Assembly: GCA_965153355.1 (NCBI GenBank) | Contig: OZ231126.1 | Coordinates: 15,376,001 to 15,440,000 of the forward strand | DNA from: Flaccisagitta enflata | Taxonomy: Eukaryota; Chaetognatha; Sagittoidea; Aphragmophora | Length of the DNA: 64,000 bases | Direction: 5' to 3' | In this document: one piece after another, positions 10,925-22,936 of the stretch | How the letters are laid out: each line of letters begins with the position of its first letter | Position numbering within the stretch: the stretch's first letter is position 1 | Program-made: the position numbers and the translations under genes | The notes under the pieces: model-generated | What the model saw: the letters and a program-made list of their open reading frames with translations, nothing else | Databases searched by the model: none | What the model was told of the DNA's origin: nothing

Positions 10925-11690
10925 TATGTTGAGTTGTTTCACTTTGAGTCTCCATAGCAAGTTTTAACCACATCGGTGGAAGACTGCCAAAATTATGCAA
11001 GTTTTTTTTCACTCTTAAGGTGGTAGGGTGGTTGGGTAGTAAACTGGTTTTGCCAGTTAGCATGCTAAAATTGTGTTAAATCACAGACAAACATCAAGTT
11101 GTTTCATTTTGAGTCTACATATCATGTTTTAGCCAAATTGCGTAAAAATTGTTCAAGTTATGCACATTTATAACTTTTAGGGTGATAGGCTGGTTGGGTG
11201 GTAGGTTGGTTGGCATTCGAAAATCTTTATAAATCAAATTCATATGTTGAATCCTTCCATTTAGGGACTAAACACAAAATTTCAACCAAATTGGTTGAAA
11301 AATGCCAAAGTTGCAAATGCCAAATGCCAGTCTTTCACTTTTAGGCTGGTAGGTTAGTTGGGTGGTAGGTCGGTTTGGCTGGTTAACATGCTAAAATCTT
11401 TATAAATCAAATACATATGTTGAGTCCTTCCATTTTGAGACTACATACCAAATTTCAACCAAATCATTTGAAAAATGCCGAAGTTATGCACGTTTTTACT
11501 TTTAGGCTGTTAGGCTGGTTGGGTGGTGGGCTGGTTTGGCCGGTTAGCATGCTAAAACCTTTGCAATTTAAATACATATGTTGAGCCCTTCCATTTAGAG
11601 ACTACATACTAAGTTTCAACCAAATTGGTTGAAAAATGCTGAAGTTATATACATTTTTCACTTTCAGGCTGGTAGGCTGGAAGGTTGGTT
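10925..11690. repeat. ~170-bp satellite-like tandem repeat, about 4.5 units
   Basis: Marker sequence CATATGTTGAGTCCTTCCAT recurs near 10,925, 11,240, 11,410 and 11,575 (a shifted copy is near 11,095), each followed by a TTTCAACCAAATTGGTTGAA-like block and a GGCTGGTTGGGTGG block. Confidence 0.85.
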
Positions 11691-11972
11691 GGGCCGGTTG
11701 GGCCAGATCATAACATACGCATAGGATGTAAAGTAGCTTACCCCAGTACAACTTCCCTCCAAATATAAAGCAAATTGGTCAAGGGGTTCAAGAGTTAGCC
11801 CATTTTTAAAAGTGTGGACGACGACGACAACGACAATGACACCCACCCGCCTCGAATTATAGTCCGCATTGGAATAGTACTCCGTCGCGTAAAAAAATCT
11901 TTAAAATCAGTCAAACAGAAAAAATTTAAAATACTTTTTCCTGTCTCTTCCACTCACCTACCAAAGGGTGCG

Positions 11973-12222
11973 ACTTTTTTTATACGCATGCACGCGACTC
12001 TACAACCCACTCTGTCCGTCTGTCAGTCTGTTGGCCCATCCGTCCGTCCGTAACGCTTAGCTTTTTTCCGACGTTTTTCGCTATTTTAAGTCATTTTAAG
12101 ACATTTTAAGTTAATTCAAGTCAATTTACATTTCGTCTCTTAGTCTTTTGGTCTTTTAGTCTTTTTGTCTATTGGTCTTAACAACCGCACGCGACTGTAA
12201 AGGGTTGTCCTTGTTATTTGCA
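11973..12222 (+). mobile_element. R1 element with an AAGTCATTTT-repeat core
   Basis: Starts at the near-palindrome ACGCATGCACGCGACT with CTACAACCCACTCTGTCC, then CCGT repeats, TTTTAAGTCATTTTAAGAC-type repeats, and ends GCACGCGACTGTAAAGG...CCTTGTT. The same core type is in the element at 29,920-30,660. Confidence 0.7.
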
Positions 12223-12596
12223 TAGTATTAGTGTATTACACTTTTTATTGTTGTTTACACAAGATTTTTCGCATTAATGAGTAATTCATGCAACTGAAAT
12301 AACCTTCATCCACAATCTTTAAAAAATCTGAAAGGGTTTCATTCCAGCTTCTTTTTCTCTTCACGTGATTCGTGAGTATTGCGAAGAAAAAAAGATCTTG
12401 TGGAAGTGCTGTGTAATAAAAATTGGGCCATCTCTTTAATCTTATTGAAGCCAAAAATCAAACAGCTTTTGGAATTTGATAGTAATCATGAGTTCTTTAA
12501 AATGTTAATACTGAATATATTTTTTGAAATAAATGTTTGTTAATGAAATTCGTTATATAAATATATAATTCGAAGAATGACAATATTTCATGGAAG

Positions 12597-12756
12597 AACA
12601 AGGCCGGATACACGGCCATCAGTTGCGGACGGGTGGGCAGGGGCGGAAATGCGCGTTTTCCCACTTTTTGACTCGATGGTTACGGACGGACCAACGGACG
12701 GACCAACAGACGGATGGACAAAGCCTCTTATAGAGTTGCGTGTCCGCAACTAAAAA
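12597..12756 (-). mobile_element. R2/R1 intermediate element
   Basis: Reads AACAAGGCCGGATACACGG, GTTGCGGACGGGTGGGCAGG, a GGAC/CAAC microsatellite, and AGAGTTGCGTGTCCGCAACT at the palindrome end. Confidence 0.8.
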
Positions 12757-13000
12757 CAAGTTTTTCCATAAGATTTGGCCCAATTCTTTGAAAACCAGTC
12801 TCAAGCGTTTTCTTCAGATGTGGCAGAGTGTTAGTGATGGTATATTTTTCATGCACTTTGATCGGCCATGGAGTTAGCTGAGTTGCAAAACAAACCTGAT
12901 GATAAGCTTGCTAGGTAACTTTTTTCTTTTTTTGCAAAGAGGTAAATAAATCTGATCTGAGTGAAATTTTCATAACATGTAAGGGAGAAAGAAAGATTTA

Positions 13001-13064
13001 GGACAAGACTGGATACATGGCTACCCCAGTCGCGTTTGGGTAAGGGAAAAAGAAAGATTTAGGG
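13001..13064 (-). mobile_element. R1 end fragment
   Basis: ACAAGACTGGATACATGGCT and CCCCAGTCGCGTTTGGG only. It stops where the next R1 starts. Confidence 0.65.
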
Positions 13065-13261
13065 TAACAAAGCCTGATACACGGCTACCCCAGTCGCGTG
13101 CGGGTGGGAAGCAGCAGTGCTGGAGAAGGTCACTGAAGCATTTGGGCTGGAGCAGTAGGCTTAAAAAGTTAAAAACCGCCAAAAAAAGTGAAAAGGGGAC
13201 CGATTGACCATCCAACCAACCAACAAAAAGAGCGGGCTGTAGAGTCGCGTAGCACGCGACT
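13065..13261 (-). mobile_element. R1 element, first unit of a head-to-tail pair
   Basis: AACAAAGCCTGATACACGGC start, CCCCAGTCGCGTGCGGGTGG, and end GTAGAGTCGCGTAGCACGCG. Its terminal GCGACTA runs straight into the ACAAGACTGG of the next unit. Confidence 0.8.
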
Positions 13262-13459
13262 AACAAGACTGGATACACGGCTACCCCAGTTGCGTTTGGG
13301 TGGGCAGGAGCAGTGCAGGAGAAGGTCACAAGAGCATTTGTGCAGGAGCAGTACGCTAAAAAAGCTCAAAAACGCCAAAAAAGTAAAAGGGAGACCAACC
13401 GACTGACCGACCAATAGACCGACATAGCGGGGTATAGAGTCGTGTAACACGCGACGAAA
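13262..13459 (-). mobile_element. R1 element, second unit of a head-to-tail pair
   Basis: ACAAGACTGGATACACGGCT start, GACCAACC-type microsatellite, end GAGTCGTGTAACACGCGACG. Same orientation and no spacer from the preceding unit. Confidence 0.8.
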
Positions 13460-13471
13460 AAGAAATGAGAC

Positions 13472-13682
13472 AAACAAGAGACGAGGTCCCAATATCCAAA
13501 TATCATTGCGGGTGGGTGTGCAGGGGCATCCAACTCTCATCCACAACCCATGACATTCCCCACCAACACACTCATAATTGCATCTAAAACTCAGGTTTTT
13601 CATTAGATCATCACAGAAGGACAGATGGACAGACTGACGGATGTATAAGGCCTCTCATAGAGTTGTGTTTCCGCCACAAAAA
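13472..13682 (-). mobile_element. R2 element, diverged
   Basis: ACAAGAGACGAGGTCCCAAT start, GGGTGGGTGTGCAGGGGCAT, ATGGACAG microsatellite, and CTCATAGAGTTGTG...CCGCCAC end. Confidence 0.65.
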
Positions 13683-13689
13683 GAAAAAA

Positions 13690-14170
13690 TAAATAAAAAG
13701 GTAGGAAGAAAGGTAGAAACGCAGATTAAAGAAAGAAGCACTTACTGAAGAAGACCTCAGTGAGTTAAAATCATATGCGAGAAAGAAGCTCAATATCTGA
13801 CAGCTATGAAAGTTTGGAAGACGGACAGGCACACAAAACATCTGAGATATGGTAATTAGTAATTGTTCCCCTCCACCTATCCACCATGAAAAACAATCCA
13901 TTTTATTCCACTTAACCTACCTAAAAACTGTCTACAAAACCCAACCCTAATGGAGCAAATAACACCTGACGTCCTTTTACCCGACTCAGGCCCACTATGA
14001 TGTTATCTAAATAAAAATGATTTGTTCCATCTTGAACATGGATTTGAGACAACATATTGATCTCAACGAATCGATTCGGTTTTCTTGGTTTTCTGTACCT
14101 GTTCGCGATTGTGTCAAGTATTTTTAAACTATTGCATTGACTTTAGAATACGCCATAACTTGGCTCCAAA
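13690..14170. other. Unique stretch, nothing recognised
   Basis: No exon, RNA gene or repeat family that I can support. Confidence 0.4.
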
Positions 14171-14173
14171 ATA

Positions 14174-14558
14174 CAGTAGATTCCGTCTGGACTAGAGATA
14201 ACGGGGGCAAGCATTGTGTAAAGACAAATGAAGCTAGGAGAGTGATATTTTGGATATAGACTAATAAAAGGATATATAGTTACGCTCTCTAGCAACGACC
14301 AAACAAGCGACATTCTTACAGAACATACTGTGGGGATAGTTGTTGCAAATTTGATTTTAAGCAATGTTCCATGAAAAATTTTTTCAAAATGTTGATAATT
14401 TTGCGAGAATACATGAAAATGTGTTTCCATGGCAACCAGCTATCATAGAGAATAAAACATACTTTTATTAATTTATATTCCAAATATCACTCTTCTAGCA
14501 TTATTTGTTCTCCCACAATGCTTACCCCTGTTATCTCAAGTCTAGACGGAATCTACTG
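14174..14558. mobile_element. TA-flanked palindromic MITE (family CAGTAGAT)
   Basis: TA|CAGTAGATTCCGTCTGGACT at the left and AGTCTAGACGGAATCTACTG|TA at the right. 385 bp, Tc1/mariner-type ends, no ORF. Internal GCTCTCTAGCAACGACC matches the cores at 176-313 and 7,020-7,160. Confidence 0.85.
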
Positions 14559-14906
14559 TATCTTTTTTTAAATTTATGGGTACAAGTCTTTGTTGCTTTT
14601 ACGACTACACGTTTACACAGCTTAACAATAACATTCAGTGTTTATTGTTACATTATCATTTTTAAATCTTAAATCTTTGACGATTTGAAGCCTAACGTTC
14701 TTATAAAATTGGTTCTTAAAAAAAAAAAAAGTATATTGTTCATTCATTCATACGTGGCTACTATCAAAAGCGATGTTCTTTTGCATAATTTTACTTGTAG
14801 TTTTTGTCATCAGATGTCCTTGACGACTGAGATAATCCTCGCCTCGTATTCAGAAGAACAAAAGAATAAAAAAGGAAGAAATACGAATAGTCGCAAAAGC
14901 GTTAGA

Positions 14907-15359
14907 TGGTCAGCGGTACCCGCGCCCTGCCTTTGTAGGTTGTGGTTAAAGTTGAGGGGGGAGCAGGGAAGCGGCCTGTAGTGGTCAATGACCTATGCTT
15001 TCACACAGGGGAATTTTCTCCTCCTCCTCCTCCGTTCTCCCTCCCCCCACCCCCAGGCCCATATCTCAGCCTCAAAGCCCATATCCCAGCCTCGAGGCCC
15101 AGATCCCAGTCTTGAGGCCCAAATCCCTTGAGGCTGGAATTCGAGCCTCAAAGAAAGGATTTTGGCTGTAAGATGGGATTTGGGCTTTGAGGTTGGGATT
15201 TGGACCTCAAGACTGGGATATGGACCTCAAGGCTGGGATATGAGCGTCAAGGCTGAAATATGGGCCTGGAGGTGGGGGGGGGGTACAAAGAAAGAGAAGG
15301 AGAAAATTTCTGAGTGAAAGCATAGGTCATCAACCCCCTCGGGGCCGCTGCCCAAAAAG
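14907..15359 (-). mobile_element. FB element with GAGGCCCAAATC core
   Basis: Tail TGGTCAGCGGTACCCG, stem GCCCTGC...GCAGGG, then inverted ends GTCAATGACCTATGCTTTCA and TGAAAGCATAGGTCATCAAC, ending GGGGCCGCTGCCC. The core is a ~20-bp minisatellite (GCCCATATCCCAGCCTCGAG) that flips orientation near 15,130, making the whole element foldback. Confidence 0.8.
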
Positions 15360-15629
15360 GACATTTAGAAAAAGAAACAAGGCAGAGAAAAAAAAGAGAA
15401 AGAAGGCAGTATAAATAGATAGAACGATAAAAAGAACAAGTTCATTTGTCGTGCTCATGGGCATTTTCACAAAAGGTCGAGCAGACTGACAGGCAGACAG
15501 TCTGGTATTTTCAAAATCGCCTAAGAATTAGCGGTCTCCGCCTCCCAGTGTATTCTGCAATGTTAAAAAGTGAAAAATGCCTTTAAATTGCTTGACAGAC
15601 AGACAGACAGACAAAAAAGTGGCTTAAAG

Positions 15630-15639
15630 NNNNNNNNNN
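15630..15639. other. Assembly gap (10 N)
   Basis: Ten N, a fixed-size scaffold gap. Copy A of the 21-kb duplication begins at the next base. Confidence 0.99.
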
Positions 15640-15712
15640 CCTGTCCACCCGCATCACCACCCCTGCTCACCCGCAAGCGACTGTCTATGGGCCGTGTATC
15701 CGGCCTTGTTAT
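15640..15712 (+). mobile_element. R1 fragment truncated by the gap
   Basis: CACCCGCAAGCGACTG and GTGTATCCGGCCTTGTT, counterpart of 40,725-40,797. Confidence 0.7.
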
Positions 15713-15908
15713 TTTTTTGCAGGCCAATGCTTCATTTGGTGCTGTTGCCCAAAAGCTACAATGGCGAAGAACAAAGCTTCTAAAAGATTCATCGAACGGA
15801 GCACCACCTTAAAATTGTTCAAAAACAACGGAGGGTTAAAAAGTTGCAACCTTTCCTCTCTCATGTAAAGCAAATAAAGACACTTTTCCCAATTTCGATA
15901 AGAACTTG

Positions 15909-16192
<284 letters not shown>

Positions 16193-16810
16193 CGAAAGTA
16201 AATTGCCTCAAAGATGACTGGCTCAAGGTGAAATGTTCTTTAAAAAGTACAAAGCGAAATTCTGCACAATCACGACAGACACAAACGGGAGAGATATTAT
16301 CATAATAACAGTAATAATAAAGCATCACTGATTTGACATTGGTGATGAAGAGAACCTGTTGATCCGGCGCAGCGAACGAACTGCTTCTAGATGCCGCCGC
16401 GAAAAACACTTCAGACACTCTAATGACGATTTGAGACAGAGAAAACGTGAGAAGAACTAAAACCAGGTTTCTTGCGCGGGTTTCAATGACCTGGAGAAAG
16501 CACACAGTAGATGCCGTCTAGACTTGGAAGTATGGGGAGCTCATGCTCATAACATGAGTACAAAAAAAGTAGATTGCTGAAAATAAGCAAAATTAGTGAT
16601 AATTATATTTTGATAGGTTCACAGTAGGCTTTTGCTCCGTCTTTGGCATGCTCAGGAAATTAAAATTGTTTCATTCAAAATTTTACAATTACTAATACTT
16701 GGAAAAAAAAAAATAATACAACTAATAATCAACAAGTGAAATTGCATCATTTCATATTGAGATTGCTGCAGACGCTTAGAATTGTTCAGCAAAGTTTAAG
16801 TCTCTATATT

Positions 16811-17002
16811 TTTAGTCGCATGCACGCGACTCTACAACCCGCCGGTCCGCTCTGGCGGTCAGTTGGTCGGTTGGTCACACTTTACTTTTTTTATGATTTT
16901 TTTTCTTTGACCTCACTGCTCCTGCCCAAATGACCTTGTGGCCTCAAATATGGCCCCTGCCCACCCGCACGCGACTTTAGTTACCGTGTATCTGGCCTCG
17001 TT
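16811..17002 (+). mobile_element. R1 element, absent from copy B
   Basis: TTTAGTCGCATGCACGCGAC start with CTACAACCCGCC, and end GTGTATCTGGCCTCGTT. Copy B at about 43,225 has TATATTTATCTTATTT with no insert, so this is a filled/empty pair defining a 192-bp unit. Confidence 0.85.
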
Positions 17003-17400
17003 CTTATTTAAAAGCAGAGGAAAAAATAATGAAAACTTTAGAATTAAATTTCCCGTCAGCTTTTAGTTCTCTCTTTTTAATTTCCATAGAGCAGCATTGA
17101 TAACTGATACTATCATAGTTCTTTTAAAAATGAACGAAGTTTTATCATTGAAAGATCACTGTTTTGATAAGAAATCAAACCATAAAAACACCGTGCCAAA
17201 TGACGTCAATGCAAAACCAGTTTATGATACAAACTCAAAATCAAAATCATTATAAATCACAGGATAACCAAAACCAAATACAAAAACCACAAGCTTAAAC
17301 TATGGATGTGTTCAATCAAATCAAAGGTGGTTTTGATCAAGTGATCTGTCATACTGCATTATCAATCCTTCAAAGTATAAACTTATACATTTCAGATCAG

Positions 17401-17590
17401 TTACCCATGTTACGTGCGGGTGAGGAGGTACAAGGATAGATAAGGCTAAACAAGTATTTGGGCAGGAGCAGTAACGCAAAAACGCCTGTTACCCCTTAAA
17501 TAACTAAGAATGACTGACTGACAGACGGACGGACCAACAGACAGACATAGCGGGTCATAGAGTCGCGTGCACACAATTAAAAAGACCACA
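17401..17590 (-). mobile_element. R1 element lacking its first bases
   Basis: TTACCCATGTTACGTGCGGG, GGGCAGGAGCAG, GACGGACGGACCAAC and GAGTCGCGTGCACACAATTA. The copy B counterpart (43,970-44,160) keeps AACAAGGCCGGATACACGG, so copy A has a ~350-bp deletion joining CAGATCAG to the element. Confidence 0.75.
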
Positions 17591-17787
17591 TGATAAAAAC
17601 AAGTAAGGAAGAAGCCATTCAGATCTTCTCTCAGACATTTCATAGGTTTGAAAGGCATGTCGTAGCTCTGTCAAATCTGGTAAGTCACACATCCTGTCTA
17701 CCCTATGTTAGATGAAGAGGTAAAGAGTAAAGACTAAAGAGACTGTGTTGACTCGTTGAGGTTGTTTGATGCGTTTCTCAGCAGAAA

Positions 17788-17880
17788 GTAAGAATGAATG
17801 AATGAATGAATGAATGAATGAATGAATGAATGAATGAATGAATGAATGAATGAATGAATGAATGAATGAATGAATGAATA
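17788..17880. repeat. (GAAT)n microsatellite
   Basis: Regular GAAT units. The counterpart at 44,366-44,700 is much longer and interrupted. Confidence 0.95.
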
Positions 17881-18059
17881 AAAGAAAGGAAGAAAGAAAG
17901 AAATTGAAAAACTGAGGAGGGTAAACTGAGGTAAGCGCAACTCTACAGTTGTCCAAGATTCATACAGAAAGACGCACAGAAATAAAAGAAAAACAGATAA
18001 ATCAACTTTGTGTTTTTTTTTTCCTTTTTTTCTTTCTTTTTTTAATGATTATTTTTATT

Positions 18060-18725
18060 TGTGTAAGGGGGAATGCGGAGGGAGAGGGGAAAGGGAGGAG
18101 AAGGAAAGATGATCAAATAATTAAGAAGGACTTTTGCGTAGTGTGGTTGGCATGCAGATCAATCTCTGCCCAATGCGATGGAAGATAAATCGGGATGCTC
18201 TATGGAATTGTTTCATGGGCAAAATTGAGAGAGGAAGGGGATAGAGAAAAGGCAGAGATGATGAGCGGAGGCAGAGGGTGAGAGGGAAGGGAGAGTGAAA
18301 TGGTGGAAAAGGGGGAGAAAGTAATAATAGGGGGGGAGAAGACAAGGGAATGAATGGGAGGGAGATGAAAGAAGGAGGAGATAAAGGTGGAGAAGAAGGA
18401 AGAGATAAAGGTGGAGATGGAGCACAGGTAAAAGAGGTGAAAGGATGGTAGGATGGTAGGATGGCAGGATTGTAGGAAGGAAAGAAAGACAGGCAGGGAA
18501 GGAAGGAAAGGAAGGAGGGACAGAGGGGAAAGATGGGTATTGGGTAAGCATGGACAGGGTAAAAGGTGGGAGCCCGGGAGGGTTGGAAAACTGAACACGG
18601 AGTGAAGAGAAGAGAAGAAGGTGGGATGGAAGGAGGGAAGGGAGATGAGATGATGGGGAGGGGAGAAAGGAAAGGATAGCTGTTGAGTCTGTTGAGATAG
18701 GTAAGAATGAGAAAGACAGCGGTAA
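18060..18725. repeat. Purine-rich strand tract
   Basis: About 660 bp dominated by A/G (GGAGGGAGAGGGGAAAGGGA and similar); counterpart 44,880-45,535. The minus-strand open frames (SFPSLPSFL...) are its translation. Confidence 0.85.
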
Positions 18726-19140
18726 GGTTCATGAAGGACTTTTGATGAAGTTGGAGGCGGAAAATGAGCTTCAGATACTTAATGAGAAAGAAAGATAAGT
18801 GCCTCTACGGCAGGAAAGGCAAATTAAAAAAGAACATGAGCAACGTAGATCTAACTTCTCGCTACTCTTTGGATACTGCTTAAGTTTTGTCTTGGGTTAT
18901 CTAAAAATGAATTTCTTTTTGCATGCCAGAATGAATATTTCTAGAATTTTGTCATGAGTTGGTGATCGTCAAGAACGGCCAAAATGCAGCTTTCCATGGA
19001 GGGAGTAGGAAGGAGATGAGAGCTTGAGGGCTCTCCTTGATTGGAGGGGAAAAGGAGAAAAGGAGGGCATATGGACATTGGAATGATGGAAAATCAATGG
19101 GACGTGAAATAAACTGGAAGAGGGAGGGGGGATTAGTAAT

Positions 19141-19323
<183 letters not shown>

Positions 19324-19826
19324 TCGATTGTTATCTTAAAAGTTTGATAATAAATGATGTTGGATTGGGTTTTGTGTGTGTTTGGTTGGCGTGGTGGTTT
19401 CACTGGTTTGACGTTCAGCGAATGATGACGTATGAGAACCTCTGATCTCCACATCAATCTCTCCACGCGTCGCGCCTCAGGTTCTCCTCCTCCTCCTCCT
19501 CTTTTTCCTCCTCATCCTCCTTCTTTCTCGGTATCTTCCTCTGTCTTCTCCTCTATTTCCTCCTCTTCTTCATGTCTGCCCACGCCTGTTGGTCTCCGTA
19601 TCTCTCCGACCACCCCGACCATTATACCATTTGTGGTTTGGGTTTACCCTGACCCAAGGGAAGAAAGGGAGGAATAGAAAGTAGAGGTGGAAAAGAAGAA
19701 CAAGAACTAGGACAAGGAGAAGAACATGAACAAGAACATAAAGAAACAAAAAGAACATAAACATAAAGATCATAAACAAAAGTAGAAACAGATGAAGAAA
19801 AAAGGAAGAAGAAGACGAAGATAGTA

Positions 19827-19932
19827 GAAGAAGAAGAAGAAGAAGAAGAAGAAGAAGAAGAAGAAGAAGAAGAAGAAGAAGAAGAAGAAGAAGAAGAAGA
19901 AGAAGAAGAAGAAGAAGAATAAGAAGAAGAAA
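19827..19932. repeat. (GAA)n microsatellite
   Basis: Pure AAG run; counterpart 46,706-46,816. Confidence 0.97.
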
Positions 19933-20340
19933 AAAATTCGAATCCGTTCACCAAACATCCTCTATGTTCGCATTCACCAACGAACTTGTTCGTACGCACA
20001 CACGAAATGACACGCACGCGCGCACCCAAACACGCGCACGCACGAACGGACGAAAGGAGATATGACGATCGTCTCGATTGTCTTGGTCTAGCTCGGGTCA
20101 CGCGGCACTCGGACAAGACGCTGGCGATGGGAACCGCCATCGACGATTTGCTGTGACGACTCCACGCAGTTGATGAATCGAAGGCGATAAATATACGTCT
20201 TCTACATTCTCATCCTCTTCTTCCTCTTCCTCTTCTTCTTCCTCTTCTCCGTCTTCCTCCGTTTCTTCTAACTTCCTCCACCTCCTTACGTCAAAATCCT
20301 TTCTTCTTTCCTTTCCTCCTTTCTTTCCTCCTTTATATGT
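19933..20340. other. Non-repeat segment present in both copies
   Basis: Contains GATATGACGATCGTCTCGAT and a CGCACG-rich stretch. Open frames exist on both strands, but the copies differ at non-synonymous positions and no family is recognised. Confidence 0.3.
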
Positions 20341-20392
20341 TTAGTTGATTACAATGACAGGTGACAGATCGTGAAAACGTGGAGAGAAGGAG

Positions 20393-20912
<520 letters not shown>

Positions 20913-20930
20913 ACAAGTCATCCAAGGATC

Positions 20931-21478
20931 GCACATGGTCAGCGGTACCCGATGCCCTGCTTGGAGTGATCAACTGAAGAAGTTGAGTGAGAGCAGGGCA
21001 GCGGCCCCAAAGGACCGATGTCCTGTAGGACACAGGGGTGAATTTCCTTACGTCCTGAGATTCCTAGGAAGGCGAATTTCAGGCCTTTTGGACAATTTTC
21101 CATGATATTCAATTAGAGTTTTATATTTTTTTACAATTTTTTATCTATAATCCATGTTATTCAATGAGAATTTCATCTTTTTTTTATTTTTTCATCAATT
21201 TTCCATGTTGTTCTATAGGAATTTTGCATTTTATTTTATCTTTTATCCATTTTCTATGTTATTTGATAGGAAATTTATATTTTTCTATTTTTTTTGTAAA
21301 TTTTCCATGTTATTCAATGGGATGTTTGCATTTTGTCATTTTCCCATGTTATTCAATGGGAATTTGAGAATTGAGAAACTTGGGGGGGACGTACGGACGG
21401 ACGTACGTACGTACGGACGTAAGGAAATTCACCCCTGTGTCCTACAGGACATCGGCCCTTTGGGGCCGCTGCCCAAAA
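20931..21478 (-). mobile_element. FB element with ATTCAATGGGAA core
   Basis: Tail CATGGTCAGCGGTACCCGAT, stem GCCCTGC...GCAGGGC, inverted ends GATGTCCTGTAGGACACAGG and CCTGTGTCCTACAGGACATC, end GGGGCCGCTGCCC. The core repeats TTTCCATGTTATTCAATGGG. Copy B keeps only the last ~25 bp (ATCGGCCCTTTGGGGCCGCT at 47,767), so most of the element is missing there. Confidence 0.8.
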
Positions 21479-21716
21479 AGGAGAGAGTATCTACGGCAGC
21501 CAAAAAGGAGTTCACGGGATCATCGGTCGGTAATTTTGTCACTGTTGCATCGTCTCGAGATTCGAGGAGAGATTTCGATGAGCGGGAGTCCATTGGCCGA
21601 TGCATCCGCAATTTCCGGCAGCTTCGGCCAAAACCGGCAACAATTTTGACTCATGGTGTGCCGGAATGGCACTTTGGGGAAGAATAAATCTTGTCCCTGC
21701 TCATCGATTGGAAATG

Positions 21717-22185
<469 letters not shown>

Positions 22186-22936
22186 AGCAGACAGACAAAA
22201 GAGACATAAGAAAAAGTGACAAGGTGACAAAGAAAGACAAAGAGAGACAAAGAGAAGGGGAGATGAGCAAAGGAGAATAATATTTGAATGAAAGAACAAT
22301 TGAAAGACAGAAAGAACGAAACATAAGGTCGCGAACACGGAAAACTACAGATGGAATGACGGATGATTATCAGGCACATGCATCCAACACGGAAAATAAT
22401 TTCATCAATATTCAACGAAACGACCAGTAGTAATAAAAACGCCAAAGTAGGGCTAATTTGCATAATGAAGTTATTGAATGGATAGGATTTAAAGTGTATC
22501 CACGTCATGACTACACTCAAACTTTTAAAAGTACGCATCAAATAATTGTATCGTATGATAGTTAATGCTAGACAACAGCGCAATCATTTCATTGACATGT
22601 CAACCTTTGTATCGTAGTGCCATACGATTCGCAACGTCTTAGGTTCTTAGTTTTTTTTATATTTACAAAGAAAATCGAAATGCGATGGAATCTTGCGACA
22701 CCTGTTGCTTCCGACACTTGATGCAATGATATTAGTAGGCTACCCCTCTGCTGCGAAACTGGCGATTTTGTCGCTATTTCTAGCGAATTTTGGGGCCTCC
22801 TAGCGACAACCTTTTGCCATCTGGCGACTAGCGAATCATCTAGCGATTTTCCATGAGACACCTAGCGAATCTAGCTATTTCTAGCAGATTCTAGCTATTG
22901 CTAGCTAATATTCGCTATTTTCTAAAAAATACTCGC

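Noticed and set aside
10515-10967. Overlapping frames with NGVVKRRGQTAWS repeats
   Set aside because: Product of a 13-bp minisatellite read in all three frames. Not a protein gene.
21480-21690. Frame STAAKKEFTGSSVGNFVTVA... shared by both copies
   Set aside because: All three differences seen between the copies change amino acids (D/V, R/G, I/F), so there is no sign of coding constraint.
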